From CAVYTF01 sp963708205 (GTDB lineage: Bacteria; Bacteroidota; Bacteroidia; Chitinophagales; Chitinophagaceae), in NCBI GenBank assembly GCA_963708205.1, contig OY970196.1, forward strand, positions 868,001 to 932,000: a DNA stretch of 64,000 nucleotides, in the 5' to 3' direction. Position numbers and translations under genes: made by a program. The notes below the pieces were generated by a model. It ran no database searches and was not told where the DNA came from. It saw nothing but the letters and a program-made list of their open reading frames with translations. Positions within the stretch are counted from its first letter, which is position 1. Every line of letters begins with the position of its first letter. Shown piece after piece: positions 1-7,027 of the stretch.

Positions 1-176
1 TCCCAATTATTAATAGCACTTTTTAGCAATTTTGCCAAAGGCACTGCATTGTGCTGCGGATGATGCTCCAAAGTTGCCAATGCTTTTTCCACATCAATTC
101 CACGAATAACATCTGCGAGCAAACGCATTTTTCGTGGTCCAGTTGGATAATTATTTAATTTAGCTACAGCTTCCAT
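1..176 (-). CDS. rplV: 50S ribosomal protein L22, N-terminal part (cut by window edge)
   Basis: The reverse strand reads MEAVAKLNNYPTGPRKMRLLADVIRG and continues to the first base, so only about 58 N-terminal residues are present. The PRKMRLLADVIRG segment is characteristic of L22, which binds 23S rRNA near the peptide exit tunnel. The ATG at 174-176 is the natural start. It follows rpsS in the conserved S10 operon order (70 bp gap). Function is well known; the rest of the gene lies outside the window. Confidence 0.95.
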   Translation of the reverse strand, partial: MEAVAKLNNYPTGPRKMRLLADVIRGIDVEKALATLEHHPQHNAVPLAKLLKSAINNW

Positions 177-245
177 ATTTTTTTATATCAAAAGTGAAAA
201 CTCAAAAAAGAATACTGTTTTAATTTGAATTTTACTTTTTTAATT

Positions 246-515
246 TTATTGTTTACTTCCTGAATGACCTCTGAAATTTCTTGTTGGTGCAAATTCTCCT
301 AATTTATGTCCAACCATAAATTCCGTAATATATACAGGAATGAATTTGTTGCCATTATGAACCGCAAAAGTATGTCCTACAAAATCAGGTGTAATTGTAG
401 AGCGACGACTCCAGGTTTTTATTACTGATTTTTTTGTTTTACCATCGTTTATAGCAACAATTTTTTCTTCAAGATTTGCATCAACGTAAGGACCTTTTTT
501 TATTGAACGACCCAT
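246..515 (-). CDS. rpsS: 30S ribosomal protein S19
   Basis: An 89-aa protein starting MGRSIKKGPYVDANL, with the family motifs WSRRSTITPDFVGHTFAVHNG and VGHKLGEFAPTR. S19 sits in the 30S head with S13 and contacts 16S rRNA. Length matches the family (about 90 aa). It lies between rplB and rplV in the S10 operon, 24 bp after the rplB stop, and is expected to be co-transcribed from rpsJ. Confidence 0.97.
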   Translation of the reverse strand: MGRSIKKGPYVDANLEEKIVAINDGKTKKSVIKTWSRRSTITPDFVGHTFAVHNGNKFIPVYITEFMVGHKLGEFAPTRNFRGHSGSKQ

Positions 516-539
516 ATTACTGAGTTAATTTATTTGAAT

Positions 540-1379
540 TTATTTTGCCAACTTTTTACCACTCTTTCTTTGAATGATCAACTTATCACTTCCTTTGCCT
601 TTTGTTCTTGTCTTTAAGCCACGCGAATATTGTCCATTTCTTGAACGTGGCTGACCACCGCTTGCTTTACCTTCGCCGCCACCCATCGGATGATCAACAG
701 GATTCATAGCAACGCCGCGTGTACGCGGACGAACACCTTTCCAACGATTTACACCTGCTTTACCTGCAGTTTCCAAACTGTGATCGCTGTTTGAAACTAC
801 TCCAACTGTTGCATAACAATTAATCAAAACTTTTCTCAATTCTCCGCTTGGCATTTTCAAAACGGCATATTTATCTTCCTTGTTTGCAAGCTGGGCAGAT
901 GCACCTGCACTTCTTGCAAGTTTTCCACCTTGTCCCGGTTGCATTTCAATATTATGAATAACAGTTCCAAGTGGAATATTTTTCATTTGCAAAGCATTTC
1001 CAACTTCTGGTACAACTGCATCTCCTGAAATAATTGAACCTCCAACCTGTAAACCCTGCGGCGCAATGATGTATCTTCTTTCTCCGTCACTATATTGCAA
1101 TAATGCAATAAAAGCTGTGCGGTTTGGATCGTATTCTATAGAAACAACTTTTGCTTCTATATCTTTTTTATCCCTTTTAAAATCTATAATGCGATAATGT
1201 TTTTTATTGCCTCCGCCTCTATAACGCATTGCACGCCTGCCCTGTGCGTTGCGACCAGCCTTATTGTGCATCGGCTCGAGCAAACTTTTTTCAGGCTCGT
1301 TGGTGGTAATTTCTGCATAGGCATTTCCTATTCTCCAGCGTGTGCCTGCGGTAATTGGTTTATATTTTTTTAGTGCCAT
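540..1379 (-). CDS. rplB: 50S ribosomal protein L2
   Basis: 279 aa beginning MALKKYKPITAGTR. I chose the ATG at 1377-1379 because all L2 proteins start close to this sequence; an in-frame ATG 33 bp upstream only adds an unlike MICTQTFRSNK extension. The C-terminal region MNPVDHPMGGGEGK carries the highly conserved histidine (around residue 230) associated with the peptidyl transferase centre, followed by the basic tail. S10 operon gene between rplW and rpsS; the gap to rplW is only 10 bp. Confidence 0.97.
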   Translation of the reverse strand: MALKKYKPITAGTRWRIGNAYAEITTNEPEKSLLEPMHNKAGRNAQGRRAMRYRGGGNKKHYRIIDFKRDKKDIEAKVVSIEYDPNRTAFIALLQYSDGERRYIIAPQGLQVGGSIISGDAVVPEVGNALQMKNIPLGTVIHNIEMQPGQGGKLARSAGASAQLANKEDKYAVLKMPSGELRKVLINCYATVGVVSNSDHSLETAGKAGVNRWKGVRPRTRGVAMNPVDHPMGGGEGKASGGQPRSRNGQYSRGLKTRTKGKGSDKLIIQRKSGKKLAK

Positions 1380-1389
1380 TTTATTACTT

Positions 1390-1689
1390 CTAAATGTTTG
1401 CGTACAGATCAATTGTTTCGCCTTCTGCTACTGTTACAAATGCTTTTTTATAAGATGGCTTTACTCCTTTTATAAATCCTGCTTTTGTAAAACGTGTTTT
1501 ATTTTTTCCGGGAACAACAACAGTATTTACATCAGTAACCGTAACACCATACATATCCTGCACAGCTTTTTTTATTTCCAGTTTGTTTGCTTTTTTGCTA
1601 ACGCGAAATGCATATCTGCGCAGTTTTTCCTGCTGAAGATTTGCTTTTTCAGTAAGAACTGGCTTTATTAAAATATCTGTAACTTTCAT
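1390..1689 (-). CDS. rplW: 50S ribosomal protein L23
   Basis: 99 aa, MKVTDILIKPVLTEKANLQQ at the N-terminus, then the NKLEIKKAVQDMYGVTVTDVNT core typical of L23. L23 lies at the exit tunnel and is the docking site for trigger factor and SRP. Normal length for the family. It is 26 bp downstream of rplD in the S10 operon. Confidence 0.96.
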   Translation of the reverse strand: MKVTDILIKPVLTEKANLQQEKLRRYAFRVSKKANKLEIKKAVQDMYGVTVTDVNTVVVPGKNKTRFTKAGFIKGVKPSYKKAFVTVAEGETIDLYANI

Positions 1690-1715
1690 TTTGATTTATT
1701 GATCGTTGTCAATTT

Positions 1716-2354
1716 TTATGCCTCTGCTATTTCTTCTTCCTCACTAAAAATTTTTGCAGCATTTTCAGTCATTACCAATACATCTGAGTTTATGACATCA
1801 TAAGTATTAATATCTGCAAGCAAAGTTGTGCCTACTGAAAATATATTGCGAATGCTTAAATACAAATTGTTATTGTATTCAGGCATTACAAACAAAACTT
1901 TTTTTCCGTCAATGTTTAATGATTTTAAAACATTGGAAAATTCTTTTGTTTTGGGCGTTTCAAGATTTATATCTTCTACTATAAAAATTGAATTCTCTTT
2001 AGCTTTGTACGAAAGCGCGCTAACCTTGGCGAGATCTTTTACTTTTTTATTTAATTTAAAATCGTACTTGTGCGGCTTTGGTCCAAAAATAGTTCCTCCG
2101 CCTTTGTATAAAGGATTTCGGATATTTCCTTTGCGTGAACCGCCGGTTCCTTTTTGTTTGTGTAGTTTGCGGCTTGCACCTTTTACTTCTGCGCGGGTTT
2201 TTACTTTGTGGTTACCTTGCCTTTGCGCAGCACGATACTGTTTTACAGCGAGGTAAATAACATGATCGTTCGGTTCAGCACCAAATATTTCATCAGGCAG
2301 CTCAACACTTCTGCCGGTCTTTCCCCCTTTAATATCTAAAACATCTGCTTGCAT
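1716..2354 (-). CDS. rplD: 50S ribosomal protein L4
   Basis: 212 aa; the central loop contains the L4 hallmark KQKGTGGSRKGNIRNPLYKGGGT (split here: KQKGTGGSRKG and GGGTIFGPKPHKYDF). L4 lines the exit tunnel and, in some bacteria, also represses its own S10 operon by binding the leader RNA. Gap to rplC is 14 bp. The C-terminus ends in an acidic EEEEIAEA tail, common in this phylum's versions. The structured RNA between rpsJ and rplC is a candidate site for such feedback, but which protein binds is not known from sequence. Confidence 0.96.
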   Translation of the reverse strand: MQADVLDIKGGKTGRSVELPDEIFGAEPNDHVIYLAVKQYRAAQRQGNHKVKTRAEVKGASRKLHKQKGTGGSRKGNIRNPLYKGGGTIFGPKPHKYDFKLNKKVKDLAKVSALSYKAKENSIFIVEDINLETPKTKEFSNVLKSLNIDGKKVLFVMPEYNNNLYLSIRNIFSVGTTLLADINTYDVINSDVLVMTENAAKIFSEEEEIAEA

Positions 2355-2368
2355 TGCTACTTATTAAT

Positions 2369-2986
2369 TTAATTCTGGATAAAAACAATTGAACCGTTAT
2401 GACCCGGCACGGAACCGCTGATTAATATATAATTTTTATCCGTAAAAATTTTTACTACTTTCAATCCTTTCAATTTCACTCTGTCGTTTCCCATTCTTCC
2501 AGCCATTCTCATACCTTTCATTACGCGGCTTGCATCAGAAGAATTTCCGATTGAACCAGGTGCACGCTGGCGATCATGTTGTCCGTGAGATGCTTCACCA
2601 ACACCATGAAATCCATGACGTTTTACAACGCCCTGAAAGCCTTTACCTTTTGTTGTGCCAACCACTTCTACTTTATCTCCTTCGGAGAATATATCTACAG
2701 AAATAGTTTCACCAATATTTTTTTGAAGAGAATAATCACGAAATTCTTTTACTATTTTTTTTGCCGGAGTATTAGCTTTAGAAAAATGACTTATTTCGGA
2801 TTTGATGGAGTGTTTTTCATTTTTGTCACCGAAACCTAACTGAACTGCATTGTAGCCGTCTGTGTCTTTGGTTTTTACCTGTGTTACTACACAAGGACCT
2901 GCTTCAATAATTGTGCAGGCTGTTTGCCTGCCATCAGTACTGAAAACGCTGGTCATCCCTATTTTTTTTCCAATAATTCCTTTCAT
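2369..2986 (-). CDS. rplC: 50S ribosomal protein L3
   Basis: 205 aa starting MKGIIGKKIGMTSVFSTDGR, with the conserved KGKGFQGVVKRHGFHG and RAPGSIGNSSDASRVMKGMRM blocks. L3 is an early 50S assembly protein whose loop reaches the peptidyl transferase centre. It is separated from rpsJ by 210 bp, far longer than the other gaps in this operon, and that spacer is highly structured (see the leader entry at 2987-3116). Confidence 0.97.
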   Translation of the reverse strand: MKGIIGKKIGMTSVFSTDGRQTACTIIEAGPCVVTQVKTKDTDGYNAVQLGFGDKNEKHSIKSEISHFSKANTPAKKIVKEFRDYSLQKNIGETISVDIFSEGDKVEVVGTTKGKGFQGVVKRHGFHGVGEASHGQHDRQRAPGSIGNSSDASRVMKGMRMAGRMGNDRVKLKGLKVVKIFTDKNYILISGSVPGHNGSIVFIQN

Positions 2987-3116
2987 CTTTTTCGGTTTAT
3001 GCCGCCCGAAGTTTGAAGGACATTACGCAGATGAAGCGTATTTCAATCCCTGTTTGCCGCCGACCTTTTCTTTTGTGAGGTTACCTCTCAGAAGTACCGG
3101 CAGTAAACAAACCTCG
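2987..3116 (-). promoter_or_regulatory. Predicted structured leader RNA (three-way junction) upstream of rplC
   Basis: On the transcript the segment folds by eye into a closing helix (positions 3116-3108 with 3015-3007, nine pairs including one G-U). It encloses two arms. Arm one is a 10-pair helix (3107-3098 with 3062-3053, one mismatch and one wobble) capped by the small hairpin GAGG-UAA-CCUC near 3080-3090. Arm two is the hairpin UACGC-UUCAUCU-GCGUA at 3040-3024. The element ends about 20 nt before the rplC ATG. Ribosomal protein leaders are known to give feedback control of such operons. The pairing is seen directly; the regulatory role is inferred. Confidence 0.6.
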
Positions 3117-3196
3117 AAGGGCCTGTTTATATTTTTAATCTTTAATCAGAGCTGCTTTTTATGTTAAGATTGGCAGATGAATTTTAATAAGAACTT

Positions 3197-3502
3197 TTAT
3201 GCTTTTATCTCTACTTCAACACCTGAAGGCAAATCGAGCTTGCTCAATGCATCAACGGTGCGTGAAGATGATGTGTAAATATCCATAAGCCGTTTGTGTG
3301 TTGCTAACTGAAATTGTTCGCGGCTTTTTTTATTTACATGCGGCGAACGCAGAACAGTAAATATTTTTTTGTGCGTTGGCAGCGGAATAGGACCTGTAAC
3401 AACAGCTCCTGTGCTGCGCACCGTTTTTACGATCTTTTCTGCAGACTTATCTACTAAATTGTGATCGTAAGATTGTAATTTTATTCTGATTCGCTGAGAC
3501 AT
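3197..3502 (-). CDS. rpsJ: 30S ribosomal protein S10
   Basis: 101 aa beginning MSQRIRIKLQSYDHNLVDKS; the ATG at 3500-3502 gives the standard S10 length, whereas an in-frame ATG 33 bp upstream falls within the 5' hairpin and adds residues foreign to the family. Motifs GPIPLPTHKKIFTVLRSPHVNKKSREQF and ALSKLDLPSGVEVEIKA are diagnostic. S10 is a 30S head protein and the antitermination partner NusE. Here it is the first gene of the S10 operon: the gene upstream is an unrelated DNA glycosylase and a promoter lies just before it. Confidence 0.97.
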   Translation of the reverse strand: MSQRIRIKLQSYDHNLVDKSAEKIVKTVRSTGAVVTGPIPLPTHKKIFTVLRSPHVNKKSREQFQLATHKRLMDIYTSSSRTVDALSKLDLPSGVEVEIKA

Positions 3503-3510
3503 ATTCAATA

Positions 3511-3563
3511 CCCAATTTTGAGATTGGGAGCGCAAAGGTAATGGTCTGTAATTGAACAGACAA
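3511..3563 (-). promoter_or_regulatory. Promoter and 5'-end hairpin of the S10 operon
   Basis: On the minus strand there is TTG (3563-3561), a 20-nt spacer, then TACCTTTG (3540-3533), which fits the Bacteroidota consensus TTTG-N19/20-TAnnTTTG. The expected start point, a few bases downstream, falls at the foot of a hairpin CCCAAT-CTCAAA-ATTGGG (3528-3511) just ahead of the rpsJ ATG. Similar hairpins occur at rplU and rpsA in this window. Confidence 0.65.
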
Positions 3564-3585
3564 GAATTTTTTTAAGTTTTTTGAA

Positions 3586-3677
3586 TTTGAAACTGAAGAT
3601 TCATAGATAGGCGAACGATGAACGTAGTGCGACGCCGCAAAAGCTCAACCGGAGTTGCAAATGTCTGACACCAAATT
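3586..3677 (+). repeat. Dispersed hairpin repeat, copy C
   Basis: This copy shares both flanks with the repeat at 23666-23781 in inverted orientation: TTTGAAACT, GAACGATGAACGTAGT, and CGGAGTT followed by TGACACCAAA. The central part differs: instead of the CAATTTGC/GCAAATTG stem it carries a TGCG-ACGC-CGCA type mini hairpin around 3628-3640. It occupies most of the gap between rpsJ and the glycosylase gene. Confidence 0.7.
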
Positions 3678-3679
3678 TC

Positions 3680-4333
3680 TTATGTTTTTCCACTCACATA
3701 TTTATTATCCTTCACAAAAAAACGATATGGCAGCAACGCATCTTCTTGCGCATAATCAACGCCAATGCGGCGCGAAGCACTGATGTTTTCTTTTTTTATT
3801 TTAAAATCATCTTTTGCAATAAATATTTTTTCACCGGTTATATCTTCTCCTGAATGATGTGTGAAAATGCCAAGCGCTTTAGAAACATTGCCGGGACCTT
3901 TTGTAAGCGTGAAATCATTTTTATTTTTTTTGCAGCGAAACATCATTGTTTCTATGCCAATAATTGGTTCTGCTGCGCGAATTAAAACTGCATGAGGAAC
4001 GTCAGCAACATTTGTTATAATATTGAAAAGATGATGAATGCCATAACATAAATAAACGTATGCTTTGCCGCCATGTGCGTACATAATTTCAGTGCGGTTG
4101 GTTCTGCGGTTTCCATAAGCATGCGAAGCTTTGTCAACGATGCCGTTGTATGCTTCAGTTTCTACAATGCGCGCGGCTGTAAGTTGATCATCAAAATTGG
4201 TAACAATGATTTTCCCAATCAATTCTTTCGCAATTTTTACCACATCTTTTCTTTCATAAAAATTTGTTGAAAGTATCTTCCAGTCAGCAGGTATTTCTTC
4301 AGAAACAATTTTATCTTTTTGCAAAACTTTCAA
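3680..4333 (-). CDS. DNA-3-methyladenine glycosylase (AAG/MPG family)
   Basis: 217 aa of the alkyladenine DNA glycosylase family, which excises 3-methyladenine, 7-methylguanine and hypoxanthine to start base excision repair. Diagnostic features are RIVETEAY (residues 55-62; the second Glu, E60, matches the catalytic Glu and Y62 the base-flipping pocket), H71 in KASHAYG, and TEIMYAHGGKAYVYLCYGIHH. The KGPGNVSKALGI segment is also typical. It is divergent from the EI24 gene with only 33 bp between starts, so the two may share a promoter region. Not related to the E. coli AlkA or Tag folds. Confidence 0.93.
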   Translation of the reverse strand: MKVLQKDKIVSEEIPADWKILSTNFYERKDVVKIAKELIGKIIVTNFDDQLTAARIVETEAYNGIVDKASHAYGNRRTNRTEIMYAHGGKAYVYLCYGIHHLFNIITNVADVPHAVLIRAAEPIIGIETMMFRCKKNKNDFTLTKGPGNVSKALGIFTHHSGEDITGEKIFIAKDDFKIKKENISASRRIGVDYAQEDALLPYRFFVKDNKYVSGKT

Positions 4334-4366
4334 TTAAACTAATTTTAGCTGCTAAAATAATTCGCT

Positions 4367-5149
4367 TTGCTTAAAGAGCTTGTCATTGCCATACAATCTT
4401 ATTTTGAAGCGCATAAATTTATCATCAAAAATAAATTATGGAAATGGATCTTAATACCAGGTATTATTTACGCCATTCTTTTTTGCACAGGCATGTACTT
4501 TTTTATAAAGAGTGATAATATTTTTATCAACTGGGTAGTAAACATCACCCATTTAAAAACATGGCTCGCGACTGTTGAGAATGGCGTAGTACAATTTTTA
4601 TTTGCCTTCGCAAGTTTAATCTTATGGGTGATATTATTGTTGTTTTATTTTTCATTATTCAAATACATCGTACTGATTGTTGGTGCTCCTGTTTTTGCTT
4701 ATTTAAGTGAAAAGACAGAAGCAATTTTACAGGAAAGAGAATATCATTTCAACTTCAACATTTTAAAAAAAGACATTTTTCGCGGCATCAGCATTGCACT
4801 CCGAAATGCTTTGTGGCAAACGGTTTACACGGTTTCCATTATTATTTTATCTTTTATTCCAGTAGTTGGTTGGGCTACACCGGTGTTAACTATTTTGGTA
4901 GAATGTTACTACTATGGTTTTTCAATGCTTGATTATAACAGCGAAAGAAAAAATATGAATAAGGCAGAAAGTATTTACTTTATAGGCAATCATAAAGGAC
5001 TTGCAATTGGCAATGGAATTATTTTTTACTTAATGCATCTTGTTCCTTTTTTAGGCTGGATCGTCGCACCATCCTATGCGGTAATCGCTGCAACAATTAG
5101 CATGAGAAAAATTGGTATAAATGAAGTGAATGAAATTATTGCGAAATGA
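4367..5149 (+). CDS. EI24 domain (CysZ-like) membrane protein
   Basis: 260 aa with about four to six membrane segments (near residues 27-47, 72-115, 150-178 and 212-240), matching the EI24/CysZ-type family common in Bacteroidota; substrate unknown. The start is a TTG at 4367: no in-frame ATG occurs for over 120 bp and the sequence LKELVIAIQSYFEAH right after it is where homologous proteins start as I recall them. The stop codon overlaps the ATG of the next gene (ATGA), so the two are translationally coupled. Confidence 0.8.
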   Translation: MLKELVIAIQSYFEAHKFIIKNKLWKWILIPGIIYAILFCTGMYFFIKSDNIFINWVVNITHLKTWLATVENGVVQFLFAFASLILWVILLLFYFSLFKYIVLIVGAPVFAYLSEKTEAILQEREYHFNFNILKKDIFRGISIALRNALWQTVYTVSIIILSFIPVVGWATPVLTILVECYYYGFSMLDYNSERKNMNKAESIYFIGNHKGLAIGNGIIFYLMHLVPFLGWIVAPSYAVIAATISMRKIGINEVNEIIAK

Positions 5150-5856
5150 TTTTAGGAAAAGTATATTTAATACCAACTGTTTTGCATGAAGCTGAAAAAG
5201 CACTAGAAACAATTCCTGATTATGTTTTAAATGCTGTAAAAGATTGTTCTGTTTTTTTTGTTGAAAATGAAAAAACAACAAGAAGATATTTGAAAAAAAT
5301 CTGGAAAGAAATTGTGATTGATGATTATACCTGGCATACAATTCACAAAGCAGAAGATGATCTTAAAAATATTTTTGTTGGTTATTTGAAAGATGGAAAA
5401 AACATCGGCATTATCAGCGAAGCCGGTTGCCCATGCATTGGAGATCCCGGACAAATTTTGGTAAACGAGGCACAGAAAATAAACGCAATTGTTATTCCGC
5501 TTGTTGGACCAAGTTCTATTCTTCTTGCATTAATGGCAAGCGGAATGAATGGGCAAACATTTCAATTCAATGGATATTTACCAATTGATTCTGCGAGCAG
5601 AAAGAAAGCGATCAAAGATTTGGAAGAATATTCGATCAAAAAAAATTGCACGCAAATCTTTATTGAAACCCCTTATCGGAATAATCAATTGATAAAAGAT
5701 CTGTTGCAAACCTGCAAAGATGAAACGCGGCTTTGCATAGCTGTTGACATTACTTCTTCTTCAGAAAAAATTCAAACAAAAAAAATAAAAGACTGGAAAA
5801 TAAATTATCCTGCATTGCAAAAGCAGCCTTGCATTTTTTTATTGTATGCAAAATAA
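5146..5856 (+). CDS. SAM-dependent methyltransferase, RsmI-like tetrapyrrole methylase family
   Basis: 236 aa with the tetrapyrrole methylase fold used by RsmI, which 2'-O-methylates C1402 of 16S rRNA. Seen: SEAGCPCIGDPG (residues 91-102; RsmI proteins usually have SDAGxPxISDPG), GPSSILLALMASG (121-133) and GYLP (143-146). It is shorter than E. coli RsmI and the N-terminal GTPIGNL-type motif is replaced by LIPTVLHE, so it belongs to a divergent Bacteroidota subgroup; the rRNA target is not certain. It overlaps the EI24 gene by 4 bp and ends at a strong terminator. Confidence 0.82.
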   Translation: MILGKVYLIPTVLHEAEKALETIPDYVLNAVKDCSVFFVENEKTTRRYLKKIWKEIVIDDYTWHTIHKAEDDLKNIFVGYLKDGKNIGIISEAGCPCIGDPGQILVNEAQKINAIVIPLVGPSSILLALMASGMNGQTFQFNGYLPIDSASRKKAIKDLEEYSIKKNCTQIFIETPYRNNQLIKDLLQTCKDETRLCIAVDITSSSEKIQTKKIKDWKINYPALQKQPCIFLLYAK

Positions 5857-5882
5857 AAAAGCCGCTTTAATAAGCGGCTTTT
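5857..5882. terminator. Bidirectional terminator
   Basis: A perfect 11-bp stem, AAAAGCCGCTT and its complement around a TAAT loop, with A and T runs on both sides. It serves the convergent methyltransferase gene (plus) and papain-like lipoprotein gene (minus). Confidence 0.9.
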
Positions 5883-5898
5883 AAAACACAAAAAAGAT

Positions 5899-6780
5899 TT
5901 ATTGTACAGAATATGCTTCTTCAATTCTTGAGTTAGAAGAGGTGAACATTGTATAGCTGATATAATATAAGCCTGCATTGCCCCAACTTGTGCCCCACTG
6001 ATTTTGAACAAGGAAAACACCTTTAGTGTCGTCATAACCATAAATCGTATTGCAATGGCCGCCTAAAACAGTACTGTTATTTGGCTTCCATGTATATTTT
6101 GAAGAATTTAAACCTTCAAATTTATTATCAACATCAATACCGATAATTACAGGATGATTAGCGCTTAAAGCAGCTTTAATAGTTGTAATATCTGAAGGCG
6201 TGATAGATGTGTAAGAAGAAATTTCATGCGTAAGTGCATCTGCAGTAGCAGTAGTACTAGGTTTGGCAGAACAGCTTTTATCTGTATATGCCATATCCGC
6301 TAAAACACAATCACCTGTTGATTTTAAATAAGAAACCGCAGAAGAAACATAAGAACCTGAATTGCAGTTTCCAACCTTTATTTTATTATATACAAAAGAA
6401 GCACTCATAACATCTGTAGCTGTGCTCCAGGAAGTTAATCCTGCTTTGTAATAATAATAAATAGCATCTGTAGTTGCAGCGCCCCAGCCTGTGCAGGAAC
6501 CTTGCTGGCCCTGATCTCCAACTGGAGGATGCGCAAGCGTAACACTTGGCGCTAAGCCCGCAATAAGTTTCGCGTTAGTTTCGTGATAATGTGGAAGTTT
6601 TGCAATTTCTGAAGCAGGTTGGAAAAGACAGCCATAATAGTGTTGACCATTTGGCAATGTAAATTCCGGTAAGCTGTTGTTTTGTTTGCTGCTGGCCGCA
6701 TCATCAGTTTTAGAGCAACCATACATTAAAACGGTTCCACAAAGGATAGTCGTTAAAATACGCAAGGACATCTTTTTCAT
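5899..6780 (-). CDS. C1 family (papain-like) cysteine peptidase, lipoprotein
   Basis: 293 aa. A signal peptide ends in the lipobox LMYGC (Cys22), so the protein should be a lipoprotein facing the periplasm or surface. The full papain triad and oxyanion residue are visible: Q92-GSC96-TGW for the nucleophile, H242 in GGHCNTIYGYDD, and N260 in VQNQWGTSWGNAGLYYI. These order and spacings fit an active C1 peptidase. It has no long propeptide, unlike most cathepsin-type enzymes. The gene stands alone, with 247 bp of A+T-rich DNA upstream and no recognised partner. Substrate unknown. Confidence 0.9.
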   Translation of the reverse strand: MKKMSLRILTTILCGTVLMYGCSKTDDAASSKQNNSLPEFTLPNGQHYYGCLFQPASEIAKLPHYHETNAKLIAGLAPSVTLAHPPVGDQGQQGSCTGWGAATTDAIYYYYKAGLTSWSTATDVMSASFVYNKIKVGNCNSGSYVSSAVSYLKSTGDCVLADMAYTDKSCSAKPSTTATADALTHEISSYTSITPSDITTIKAALSANHPVIIGIDVDNKFEGLNSSKYTWKPNNSTVLGGHCNTIYGYDDTKGVFLVQNQWGTSWGNAGLYYISYTMFTSSNSRIEEAYSVQ

Positions 6781-7027
6781 GTTTGTTTTTTGTTTTAAAT
6801 AAAATTTTTTGGTGAGATTTAAATAAAAGACTTTGTGTCTTGATTTAAAACGCTAATGTATAAATAATTTTCATTCTAAAATAAATTGTTAAACCTTTAA
6901 GGAGATTTAAATACTCCTTGGAAAATGTAAAAATTCAAGTATTCTATAAATATGTTGGAAAATTTCTACTGAAACATCTTCAATAACAGTATAAAGTCAA
7001 GATTGTTTAGAAAAAAATAATTTTATT

